DNA from: Clostridia bacterium
GTDB taxonomy: Bacteria; Bacillota; Clostridia; Oscillospirales; Butyricicoccaceae
Reading direction: 5' to 3'
Length of the DNA: 11,137 nucleotides
NCBI GenBank assembly: GCA_017547995.1
Contig: JAFYNW010000249.1
Location: 1 to 11,137, forward strand
Position 1 is the stretch's first letter. The number at the start of each line of letters is the position of its first letter. The notes beneath the pieces are model-generated. The model did no database searches. It had not been told where the DNA came from and saw nothing but the letters and a program-made list of their open reading frames with translations. This document shows positions 1 through 6,526 of this stretch, piece by piece. The position numbers and the translations under genes were made by a program.

Positions 1-473
1 AGGTGGATTGCGAGAGATGGGATGATGAGGAGTGGCTCGTGAACGTTTACGTTGACAGTCTTGATGCCCTTGTCAGCGCGTACGCAGAGACGACCTGCAA
101 CGGAGAGAGGTCTGTCGAACCAACCGCGTACAATCATACCGCCGTATGGTTCAACTGTAACGCGTTCGATACCACCGTCAATCTGGGAGCCTGCTGGCTT
201 GATACGGAAGCCAGGGTAATCGTGGTGAGCACCGGACATTCTGAAGCCTGTGTCAGCAACAGATTCTGTACCCATTCTGAAAGCTACGAGCTGAGAGCCG
301 TCCTTTTCGAAATAGTAGAGTTTGCCCTTTTCAAGATTCCAGACAGCGTTTTCCTGAAGCTCAATTGCGTCTGCCTTAGCGAGCATATCGCGAAGGAGCT
401 CGATGGACTGGAATGGTGTTGGAGCTGCATTGAGAAACTCAAGCATAGATTTAGCGTAAGCTTTTTTATCCAT
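1..473 (-). CDS. M18 family aminopeptidase (aspartyl aminopeptidase-like), N-terminal part
   Basis: The first 157 codons of a minus-strand gene are present; the rest lies beyond the left edge. M18 enzymes are cytosolic dinuclear-zinc aminopeptidases, many of which remove N-terminal acidic residues. The family signatures appear in order: an N-terminal helix around LEFLNAAPTPF (residues 11-21), an FRIG-like FRMG (65-68), the metal-site segment GAHHDYPGFRIKP (81-93) where His83 and Asp85 match the usual AHTDSPG motif, YGGMIVRGWFDRPLSVAGRL (110-129) and IPSLAIH (151-157). The His-Tyr in place of the usual Thr-Ser after His83 is a variation beside the metal site. The start is set by AGAGG about 10 nt upstream of the ATG. 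A plus-strand ORF across the same bases is a shadow. The family call is strong; substrate preference cannot be read from this part. Confidence 0.9.
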   Translation of the reverse strand, partial: MDKKAYAKSMLEFLNAAPTPFQSIELLRDMLAKADAIELQENAVWNLEKGKLYYFEKDGSQLVAFRMGTESVADTGFRMSGAHHDYPGFRIKPAGSQIDGGIERVTVEPYGGMIVRGWFDRPLSVAGRLCVRADKGIKTVNVNVHEPLLIIPSLAIH

Positions 474-500
474 AGTTTTAATCCTCTTTTGGTTTATTTG

Positions 501-550
501 AGCCTTCCACTCGAGGGGAAGGGGGACCATCGTAAGATGGTGGATGAGGT
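501..550 (+). repeat. Two-hairpin repeat, copy A
   Basis: Hairpin 1 is CCTTCC...GGAAGG (starting at 503) with a TCGA centre. After a short G-run comes hairpin 2, ACCATC-GTAA-GATGGT (526-531 with 536-541), then GGATGAGG. This architecture resembles short interspersed repeats that I recall as abundant in Clostridia. This copy lies in the transcribed leader of the M18 gene, read in reverse. Confidence 0.65.
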
Positions 551-589
551 GTAGGCCAAAGGCCGTTTATTTAATCGCCCCACCCTTTA

Positions 590-618
590 ATTTTATCATA
601 TTTATATGTGCGTTGCAA
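590..618 (-). promoter_or_regulatory. Sigma-A promoter of the M18 aminopeptidase gene
   Basis: On the minus strand, TTGCAA (618-613) and TAAAAT (595-590) are separated by exactly 17 bp, and the -10 is preceded by TGA (an extended -10). Transcription should start near 583, giving a leader of about 110 nt that carries repeat element A before the ribosome binding site. Confidence 0.6.
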
Positions 619-634
619 GTTGAAAATGTTTTCG

Positions 635-683
635 CTCCCTCCGTCACGTTTTCACGTGCCACCTCCCTCTATGAGAAGGAGGC
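635..683 (-). repeat. Two-hairpin repeat, copy B (inverted)
   Basis: Read on the minus strand, it begins GCCTCC, forms a stem with GGAGG (plus-strand 678-682 with 662-666), then a second hairpin CACGT...ACGTG (plus-strand arms 645-649 and 654-658), and ends GACGGAGGGAG. The order of parts is the same as in copies A and C, though the stem sequences differ. Confidence 0.6.
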
Positions 684-704
684 TTTTGATTTGATTAAGC
701 CAAA

Positions 705-754
705 GGCCCCTTTAATTTAAGGGGGCTGTCACGAAGTGACTGGGGGATTATTTT
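705..754 (+). repeat. Two-hairpin repeat, copy C
   Basis: Hairpin 1 is GCCCC...GGGGC around an AT-rich centre (706-726). Hairpin 2 is GTCAC-GAA-GTGAC (728-732 with 736-740), followed by TGGGGGATTATTTT. Reading toward the tldE end, it is the strongest structure between tldE and the M18 gene. Confidence 0.6.
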
Positions 755-792
755 GAATCGCGCAGTAAGCACATATCGCGCACGATAGTGCA

Positions 793-2085
793 CTACAAAA
801 TAGTCACGTTCTTTACTGCAATATATGGCAATTCGGAAGAGCCGTCGTTGACTGTTTCAGCAGAAATTGCATCGATATTCATAAGCAAATCGGAAAGATT
901 TACAGAAATCATAGTTTCGCGTGCTGCTTCGCAAAGCTTACCATTCTTGATATAGAAGCTGTTCTTTGCAATACCGGAAAGGTCACCCGATGCACCTGCA
1001 TAGCCGCCGGAGAAGCGGTTGATGATAATACCGTCTTCGATGGATGCGATAATTTCATCAAGAGGCTTTTCGCCCTTTGGAATAGTATAGAATCTGCCGC
1101 CCGACTTTCTGCGTGGGAGACCTGTCTTGGATGCTGTGTAATGGTCGGCAAACATACCCTTGAGTACACCGTTTTCGATGATAGGCTGGTCTTCAGCAAT
1201 AAAGCCATCGTTTGTGAAATGCACGTTATAAGCCATATTTTCACTGAGAGGCTTGCTGTAAAGGCTGAAATTATCGCAGGCTACCTTTGTGTCCAAAGCA
1301 TTCTGCCACTTACTGCCGCCGCCAACGAGAGCGTTAGGGGATGCGTAAGCATTCATAAGCTGACCGAGGAAATCCTTGAGGCAGTGTGGTGTGACGAGGA
1401 GTGTGCCAACAACCTTTTCAGGATACTTGTGAGTGTGTACCATCTTTTCAGCCTGAGCGAGATTCTTGGAAACGAGAGCCATATCCATAAATGGAGTGTC
1501 AAGGTCCTTGGTTGTAAAGCCGTAGATGTTGAAGGAGGAGTTGAGGTCGCCGTCAAAGCCGGAGAACATAAGAGAAACAGAGTATACGCTTTCGTATTCT
1601 GTAATATCAACACCGAAAGTATTCTTGTAAATGCTTTCTTCAAGAGTATAAAGCACAATCATCTGACGCATAAGCACGTTAGGATACATTTCGCGTGCCT
1701 TGTCGAGGAATTCGTTTGTGCGGAAAATCATCTTTTCAAGGTCAGGCTCCTTGGCAGGAGTGCCGAATACCTTGACGACAGGCTCTTCATTCATAGCAGG
1801 CGTTGCGTCGACCTTCGCGCCCTTTGAGTTGTCAAGACAGCTCTGAGCCGCTTCGTCGATGACGTTAAGCTCGGAGGAGCTGATGGAGATGCCGCCCATC
1901 TTATCGTCGAAATAACCCTTCATATCGATGGATGTTTCGCCGTTGATTGTTCTTAAAAGCTCAATCTGACCTGCAAGAGCGTTTACTTCCCATGTTGTGG
2001 AGAAAGTACCGATGCACTGAGCCTTCTGTGCGCCTTTATTTTTAAGAGCTTCGAGAGCGTAATTTACGATTTCACAGTTTTTCAT
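793..2085 (-). CDS. pmbA: TldE/PmbA-type subunit of a TldD/TldE metallopeptidase
   Basis: This 430-residue protein has the length and C-terminal signature of TldE/PmbA: GASGDLSGIAKNSFYIKNGK (364-383) followed by ETMIS (390-394). It has no HExxxH zinc motif, as expected for the non-catalytic partner. TldE forms a heterodimer with TldD; in E. coli the complex degrades unfolded peptides and trims the leader of microcin B17. The gene starts 2 bp after the tldD stop. Its ribosome binding site AGGAGGT (2100-2094) lies inside the last tldD codons, 8 nt from the ATG, so the two are co-translated and probably coupled. The pair is complete and uninterrupted. No RiPP precursor or modification enzyme is nearby, so a general peptide-turnover role is more likely than toxin maturation. 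Confidence 0.93.
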   Translation of the reverse strand: MKNCEIVNYALEALKNKGAQKAQCIGTFSTTWEVNALAGQIELLRTINGETSIDMKGYFDDKMGGISISSSELNVIDEAAQSCLDNSKGAKVDATPAMNEEPVVKVFGTPAKEPDLEKMIFRTNEFLDKAREMYPNVLMRQMIVLYTLEESIYKNTFGVDITEYESVYSVSLMFSGFDGDLNSSFNIYGFTTKDLDTPFMDMALVSKNLAQAEKMVHTHKYPEKVVGTLLVTPHCLKDFLGQLMNAYASPNALVGGGSKWQNALDTKVACDNFSLYSKPLSENMAYNVHFTNDGFIAEDQPIIENGVLKGMFADHYTASKTGLPRRKSGGRFYTIPKGEKPLDEIIASIEDGIIINRFSGGYAGASGDLSGIAKNSFYIKNGKLCEAARETMISVNLSDLLMNIDAISAETVNDGSSELPYIAVKNVTIL

Positions 2086-2087
2086 AA

Positions 2088-3467
2088 TTATCTACCTCCT
2101 AATGTAGCGCGGCACTTGAGAGCAGGACCGCCCATTGCGTTGCCCATTGGCTGCTTTTTACCGCAGGTGCCGTTGGCTGCCCACTTAACTGTATCACCAA
2201 CCATAGAAACTGTCTTGAGCATATCGAAAGCAACGCCTGAAAGAGTTGTATCACGGATAGCCTTGCCGAGCTGACCGTCCTTGATTTCGTAGCCCATTGT
2301 GATGCCGAACATAAACTCACTTGTGCCGTCAGCCTGACCGTTGCCCCAGGAGATGAGGTAATAGCCCTTTTCTGTCGACTTGATCATATCTTCAAGCTTA
2401 TCCTTGCCAGGCATAATGCATGTGTTTCGCATACGAACGAGAGGCTCATCCTTGTAGTTGAATGCTCTGCCGTTGCCCTTTGGAGTTGTGTTGATGAGCG
2501 GAGCGTCAAAGCGGTTGGACATATAGTCGAGAAGGATACCATTCTGGATTACGATAACGTCTTCAGCCTTTGTGCCTTCGTCATCAACGTAGATTGGAAG
2601 CGGCACAGTTTCGCCCAATGCTGTGTGAGCAAAGTCGATAAGAGTTACAAGGTCGGAGCCGACTCTCTGGTTGCGGCAGGATTTAGCGATAGAGCCGCCT
2701 CTGATAAGGTCACTTTCAACTGTGTGGCCCACAGCTTCGTGAGCAAGAATACCTGCAAGAGCGGAGTCGAGGATAAGGTCGTGCTCGCCGGCAACAGCGT
2801 AAACGCCGTCCTTCTTGTCCATAAGCATATTGTAAAGAGTATCGAGCTGTTCATCGTAGTCGGATGGATTCTTGAAATGGTCAGCGAAAAGACCGCCGCC
2901 GCCAAGTGTGCCTGTGATATCGACAGGAGCGCCGTTTGCGTCCTTTGTCACAAGCTTGATTTTGATGTGTACACGTGGAAGCACACGCTCAACGTCAAAG
3001 CCGTCTGTCACAGCAAGAGAAACAGTTGTGCACTGCTCGATGAGATGGACTGTACGGGAAGCAAGGTCCTTATATCTGTTTGCAATGTGAGCGTCAAGCT
3101 GAGTCATAAAGTCGAGGAGATAGCTCTGAGGATGCTTTACAAACTTTGTGTGAGCAGGCATAAAGCCTCTTGGGATTTCAGGAAGCTTGTAATTTTTATT
3201 CTTGGAAGTGAGCGCCATGACGTCAGCATTGTGCTGAGCATCCTTGAGGGCAGTCTTTATAGCTTCCTCGGAAAAACCAGGGCAGGAAGATGCGCCAAAT
3301 ACGCCGTCCTTATATGTACGGGCAAAAATACCGGAAATATCGCTCTGTGAGTTTGCGATGATATTGCCCTGAGTAATCATAATAGTATTTGCATAGTTGG
3401 TATGGGCACGAAGCTCAGTAGGAGCAGTAATCCCATTGAGATATGGCTTGAGAATATCGACGTTCAT
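2088..3467 (-). CDS. tldD: TldD-type zinc metallopeptidase, catalytic subunit
   Basis: The protein has 459 residues from the chosen start. The catalytic motif HEAVGH (243-248) fits the family HExxxH. Cys435 in GTCGK sits 192 residues after the first His, the spacing I recall between His262 and the zinc-binding Cys454 of E. coli TldD. A Gly-rich loop LGGGGLFADHF (188-198) and GNGRAFNYKDEPLVRM (331-346) are further family landmarks. It is the active half of the TldD/TldE peptidase, which threads unfolded peptides into an internal chamber. The ATG at 3467 was chosen because GGAGG (3480-3476) is 8 nt away. The ATG at 3473 is only 2 nt from that site, and the open frame further upstream to 3650 contains the promoter. 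It is first in a tldD-tldE operon that diverges from the PucR gene. Confidence 0.94.
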   Translation of the reverse strand: MNVDILKPYLNGITAPTELRAHTNYANTIMITQGNIIANSQSDISGIFARTYKDGVFGASSCPGFSEEAIKTALKDAQHNADVMALTSKNKNYKLPEIPRGFMPAHTKFVKHPQSYLLDFMTQLDAHIANRYKDLASRTVHLIEQCTTVSLAVTDGFDVERVLPRVHIKIKLVTKDANGAPVDITGTLGGGGLFADHFKNPSDYDEQLDTLYNMLMDKKDGVYAVAGEHDLILDSALAGILAHEAVGHTVESDLIRGGSIAKSCRNQRVGSDLVTLIDFAHTALGETVPLPIYVDDEGTKAEDVIVIQNGILLDYMSNRFDAPLINTTPKGNGRAFNYKDEPLVRMRNTCIMPGKDKLEDMIKSTEKGYYLISWGNGQADGTSEFMFGITMGYEIKDGQLGKAIRDTTLSGVAFDMLKTVSMVGDTVKWAANGTCGKKQPMGNAMGGPALKCRATLGGR

Positions 3468-3501
3468 ATTCATTTCCTCCATTATAATTGTTGATACCTT
3501 A

Positions 3502-3530
3502 ATTATATAATCTACATAAAGAAAATGCAA
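3502..3530 (-). promoter_or_regulatory. Sigma-A promoter of tldD-tldE
   Basis: On the minus strand, TTGCAT (3530-3525) and a consensus TATAAT (3507-3502) are separated by 17 bp. The predicted start near 3495 leaves a leader of about 28 nt before the tldD ATG at 3467. This promoter lies inside the longest open frame, which supports the shorter tldD start. Confidence 0.75.
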
Positions 3531-3543
3531 CACTATAATTGGC

Positions 3544-3609
3544 TTTTGGCAAAAATAGCATAAAATCTTTGAGCATAAATACCAAAATACACCCCTTGGA
3601 ATTATCCAA
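3544..3609. promoter_or_regulatory. Cluster of small dyads and a direct repeat between tldD and pucR
   Basis: Two perfect dyads are present: TTTTG-G-CAAAA (3544-3554) and TTGGA-ATTA-TCCAA (3596-3609). Between them, AGCATAAA occurs twice in direct orientation (3557-3564 and 3572-3579, 15 bp apart). They lie upstream of both divergent promoters and are candidate binding sites for a regulator, PucR being the nearest. Function is inferred from position only; small dyads can arise by chance in AT-rich DNA. Confidence 0.35.
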
Positions 3610-3663
3610 TATTCACATAAATAAAATTTATATTCAAAAGGGATAAACAAATTGGGAAAAGTA

Positions 3664-3672
3664 TGTTATAAT
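3664..3672 (+). promoter_or_regulatory. Extended -10 promoter of the PucR-peptidase operon
   Basis: TGTTATAAT gives a perfect -10 (TATAAT, 3667-3672) with the TGn extension. No good -35 hexamer is found at the usual distance, which fits an extended -10 promoter or one needing an activator. The start point would be near 3680, about 44 nt before the pucR ATG. Confidence 0.55.
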
Positions 3673-3692
3673 ATGCTCATCAAGTGAAAAAA

Positions 3693-3704
3693 CCGGTCGA
3701 CCGG
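3693..3704. promoter_or_regulatory. Perfect 12-bp palindrome CCGGTCGACCGG in the pucR leader
   Basis: The 12-mer equals its own reverse complement and is GC-only apart from the central TCGA step, in an otherwise AT-rich leader. It lies about 13-24 nt after the predicted start and just before the ribosome binding site (AGGGGAG, 3710-3716). It could be an autoregulatory operator, or as RNA a short CCGG stem with a TCGA loop. Confidence 0.45.
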
Positions 3705-3723
3705 CGAAAAGGGGAGTGGCACA

Positions 3724-5319
3724 ATGTTGTTCACAATGGAGAAAACTCTGACGCTTTCTTCGATGGAAAATGCCCGTCTTATCGTTAAGGGTGAGCATTT
3801 CACAAACAACCTTAAAGGTGTAAGTATAATAGAAAACTTTGCAGATATGGGAAACAAGGAGGGCTATGCCGCAATAGTCCTTGACGGCAACGTTTCCTAT
3901 CTTCGCGACTGCATTGCGAGAGTGAAAAACAGCGGATTTTACGGCATCATCACAAAAAATCCTTCCGATGAAATGGCAGAAATATGCGCAGAGCTGAATC
4001 TCACCCTCATCGGCATACCACAGAGCTGTCACTGCCACAGAATAGTCGAGCAGATTGCCGATGCTATTCTTAAAATATATTCCGAAAGAGCAGAGCTTAT
4101 GTACAAGGCCTACGACGAGTTCTGCAGCACAGATACAGAGGGCGAAGAAAACAGCGGAACAACAGTCGATGACATTGCCGATATGCTCGGCACAAGGATA
4201 GTCACCTATTACGAAAACGGCAGAATCGGCTCGGCAGGCGGCTTCAAGCCGGAGAGTGCAAGAGTCGCAGAGCTGGGCGAAGAAAATGATGGCCGCAGCA
4301 TAATCAAGATTGGCGAGCAAATAATGAAGGGCTATATTCTGCCTTTCAGAGTGATTGGCAAAACTCTCGGCCGTCTCTTCATTCAGGTTGAGGAGGAGCG
4401 TGAGCTTGATGACTTTGAAAAGTCGGCAATCAAGATTCTCATGCTTTCGGTGACACTCAAGTCGACAAAGAGCATGGCTGTCGATGAAATCGAGCTCAGA
4501 TTGAAAAACGACCTTGTCAGCGACCTTCTCTCAGGCAGCTACAGCTCGGAAAGAAGCGCCGTCCTCCGCGCAAAGGACATAGGATGGAATATCGAAAAGC
4601 CTTTCATCGTGGCGACAATGCACGCCGATGCAGCGGTGAAAAACATCAATAAGGCTATCAGAATAAACAGAGCTCTCCGCGAAGGCATGAATGCCATTAT
4701 GGATGATATGCTTGGCAGCGAGCAGAGCCATATTATCGGCATCACAGGCGACGTTGTCAACGTACTGTGGCCATACGACAGTGAAAAGAGCTATACAGCC
4801 AATGCGGACGATATCCGTCAGGCTTTCGAAAGACTTTACGAAGAAAATAAGGAATATCTCGAGCTTTCCTCCTATTCAGGTGGTATAGGCGGCAAGACAA
4901 ACGGCGCAGGCGATATCCGCAAGAGCTATAACGATGCGGTAAACGCTATGAAGTACGGCGTTATGACAGGTGGCATCAACAAGACGTACGACATGAACGG
5001 TCTTGGTCTGTATAAGCTTATCATCCGAATGGGTTCACGCGAGGAGATGGAAAGCTTTATTCCAAACAACCTCCGCAGACTTATCGAATACGACAGCGCA
5101 TCGAAAAACGTGCTCGTCAATACTCTCGACGTATTCCTGCAGTGCGACTGCAATATCACAAAGGCGGCAAGCGTGCTTGATATCCATTATAAGTCGCTTG
5201 TATACCGCATCTCGCGCATCAAGGAGATTATGGAGCTTGATACTCTGGATGGCGACGTCCGTCTTGAAATTCAGCTTGCATTCAAGATTCTCCATATTAT
5301 GAACAGCATGAATCAGTAA
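3724..5319 (+). CDS. PucR-family transcriptional regulator (PucR N-terminal, CdaR-like middle, HTH_30 C-terminal)
   Basis: This 531-residue cytosolic regulator shows the full PucR layout. An N-terminal PucR ligand domain spans about residues 10-125 (GVSIIENFADMG near 32-43, then IVLDGNVSYL). A GAF-like or linker region follows at about 150-250. A CdaR/GGDEF-like domain spans about 285-410, starting with PFIVATMHAD and including YNDAVNAMKYG (402-412). A C-terminal helix-turn-helix lies at about 462-502 (NITKAASVLDIHYKSLVYRI is its core). The family activates catabolic genes for purines, amino acids and sugar acids in response to a small ligand. The start fits AGGGGAG 7 nt upstream; a second in-frame ATG at codon 5 is possible. 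The P1 peptidase gene follows after 44 bp with no terminator between, so it is the likely direct target. The ligand cannot be inferred. Confidence 0.9.
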   Translation: MLFTMEKTLTLSSMENARLIVKGEHFTNNLKGVSIIENFADMGNKEGYAAIVLDGNVSYLRDCIARVKNSGFYGIITKNPSDEMAEICAELNLTLIGIPQSCHCHRIVEQIADAILKIYSERAELMYKAYDEFCSTDTEGEENSGTTVDDIADMLGTRIVTYYENGRIGSAGGFKPESARVAELGEENDGRSIIKIGEQIMKGYILPFRVIGKTLGRLFIQVEEERELDDFEKSAIKILMLSVTLKSTKSMAVDEIELRLKNDLVSDLLSGSYSSERSAVLRAKDIGWNIEKPFIVATMHADAAVKNINKAIRINRALREGMNAIMDDMLGSEQSHIIGITGDVVNVLWPYDSEKSYTANADDIRQAFERLYEENKEYLELSSYSGGIGGKTNGAGDIRKSYNDAVNAMKYGVMTGGINKTYDMNGLGLYKLIIRMGSREEMESFIPNNLRRLIEYDSASKNVLVNTLDVFLQCDCNITKAASVLDIHYKSLVYRISRIKEIMELDTLDGDVRLEIQLAFKILHIMNSMNQ

Positions 5320-5363
5320 GCAATAAAGCCTCCCTCATTAACGACCATCAAAGGAGAATACCT

Positions 5364-6392
5364 ATGGGTATCGACACAACAAAATATAATATAAATATCG
5401 GCAATATGAAAAAGGGCATCCGCAATGCCATCACAGACGTCAAAGGCGTCAAGGTAGGTCACGTCACCCTCAAGGATGGCGATGCGCATACAGGGGTTAC
5501 GGCGATTCTTCCTCACGAAGGCAATATCTTCAAGGAGAAAGTTGTTGCCGCAACCTACGTCATCAATGGCTTCGGCAAGAGTATCGGCACAGTGCAGATT
5601 GATGAGCTTGGCACAATTGAAACCCCAATCGTACTGACGAATACTCTCTCTGTCGGCACAGCGGCAACGGCTTTGGTCAAGTATATGCTCGAGCAGAATG
5701 AGGATATCGGTGACACAACGGGCACAGTAAATCCTGCAGTCTGCGAATGTAACGACGGCAATCTCAACTGCATCCGTCAGCTTTTCGTAAAGGAAGAGCA
5801 CGTGCTCGAGGCATTGCGTATCGCAAGCGAGGACTTCGAGGAAGGCGACGTGGGCGCAGGCACGGGTATGATGTGCTACGGCCTCAAAGGTGGCATCGGC
5901 ACAGCCTCCCGTATAGTCGAGCTTGACGGCGAGGAATATACAATCGGCGTGCTCGTTATGAGCAATTTCGGTGTGACAGACCGTCTTATCGTCGATGGTG
6001 ACAAGCTTGGTCAGCGCATCAAGGACAAGTGGGCAGAAGAGGACAAGGGCTCGATTATCATCATTCTTGCAACAGATATCCCTGTCAACGAGCGTCAGCT
6101 CAAGCGCCTCTGCAAGAGAGTGCCTGCAGGTCTTGCACGCACAGGCTCATATTACGGCAACGGCTCGGGCGACGTGGTCTATGCCTTCACAACTGCAAAT
6201 AAGGTCAAGCATTATGAAGAAAAGGCCATCGTTGAAACGAAAACTCTCCACGAGGATAAAATCAACAGCTTGTTTATAGCTGTAACAGAAGGTGTGGAAG
6301 AAGCTGTCCTCAGCTCGATGCTCCACGCAGATACAGTCGTGGGCAGAAACGGCAGAATCGCCCACTCCCTGACAGAATATATGGATTTGTAA
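5364..6392 (+). CDS. P1 (S58/DmpA-type) self-cleaving N-terminal nucleophile aminopeptidase
   Basis: The protein has 342 residues, close to the family norm. It matches DmpA-type L-/D-aminopeptidases and beta-peptidyl aminopeptidases. Landmarks are GIRNAITDVKGVKVGHVTL (18-36), GAGTGMMCYGLKGGIGTASR (164-183), VLVMSNFG (196-203), KGSIIIILATDIP (228-240), LKRLCKRVPAGLARTGS (246-262) and NGSGDVVYAF (266-275). By homology the precursor cleaves itself between Gly229 and Ser230, freeing Ser230 as the nucleophile of the small subunit. Asn201, Ser268 and Asp270 sit where the family has its other active-site residues; some characterised members have Glu where Asp270 is. There is no signal peptide, so it should act in the cytosol on small peptides or amino-acid amides. 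AAGGAG lies 7 nt before the ATG. It is the second gene of the PucR operon and ends at a strong terminator. Confidence 0.92.
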   Translation: MGIDTTKYNINIGNMKKGIRNAITDVKGVKVGHVTLKDGDAHTGVTAILPHEGNIFKEKVVAATYVINGFGKSIGTVQIDELGTIETPIVLTNTLSVGTAATALVKYMLEQNEDIGDTTGTVNPAVCECNDGNLNCIRQLFVKEEHVLEALRIASEDFEEGDVGAGTGMMCYGLKGGIGTASRIVELDGEEYTIGVLVMSNFGVTDRLIVDGDKLGQRIKDKWAEEDKGSIIIILATDIPVNERQLKRLCKRVPAGLARTGSYYGNGSGDVVYAFTTANKVKHYEEKAIVETKTLHEDKINSLFIAVTEGVEEAVLSSMLHADTVVGRNGRIAHSLTEYMDL

Positions 6393-6397
6393 AATAT

Positions 6398-6425
6398 AAA
6401 AGGCACTCGTCTGAGTGCCTTTTTA
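6398..6425 (+). terminator. Intrinsic terminator after the P1 peptidase gene
   Basis: AAGGCACTC (6400-6408) pairs with GAGTGCCTT (6413-6421) around loop GTCT and is followed by a T-tract. A-residues before the stem could also let it work weakly in reverse. It begins 6 bp after the stop codon. Confidence 0.9.
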
Positions 6426-6457
6426 TGCCTGAATCCAATGTACTGATGAAAAAGCTC

Positions 6458-6486
6458 TTTACTTTTCCTTCGTTTGGGTATACAAT
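6458..6486 (+). promoter_or_regulatory. Sigma-A promoter of the YitT-family gene
   Basis: TTTACT (6458-6463) and TACAAT (6481-6486) are separated by 17 bp. The predicted start near 6493 gives a leader of about 34 nt. It lies just after the previous terminator, so the gene is its own transcription unit. Confidence 0.6.
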
Positions 6487-6526
6487 ATAGTTTAGCATAA
6501 AACTATCACAGGAAAGGAAAACTTTT

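Larger units (their letters stand above)
474..792. other. 319-bp intergenic region built largely of hairpin repeats
   Basis: No coding region is supported here. The stretch holds the M18 promoter and three two-hairpin repeats (A, B, C). A shared 10-mer gccaaaggcc occurs at 555-564 and 699-708, the first inside the palindrome GGCCAAAGGCC. Just after the tldE stop there are two copies of ATCGCGCA (757-764 and 775-782) and a weak hairpin GCAC-GATA-GTGC (780-791). No hairpin followed by a clear T-tract was found for tldE, so element C or the weak hairpin may serve as its terminator. Confidence 0.6.

Noticed and set aside
3..554. Plus-strand ORF of 183 residues
   Set aside because: It runs opposite a clear M18 aminopeptidase frame with its own ribosome binding site, and its translation shows no family resemblance and many Cys and His typical of antisense frames.
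1141..1827. Plus-strand ORF of 228 residues opposite tldE
   Set aside because: It lies entirely within the well-supported tldE gene on the other strand and lacks a ribosome binding site or recognisable domain.
793..3467. TldD/TldE as part of a RiPP (microcin-like) maturation cluster
   Set aside because: No precursor peptide, cyclodehydratase, radical SAM or export gene is visible in the window; the neighbours are other general peptidases.
3468..3650. N-terminal extension of TldD by up to 61 residues
   Set aside because: The extra stretch contains a TTGCAT-17-TATAAT promoter and reads as low-complexity AT-rich DNA; GGAGG is correctly spaced only for the ATG at 3467.
3634..4320. Minus-strand ORF of 228 residues across the pucR start
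   Set aside because: It is antisense to the pucR coding region and covers its promoter, with no ribosome binding site and no family match.
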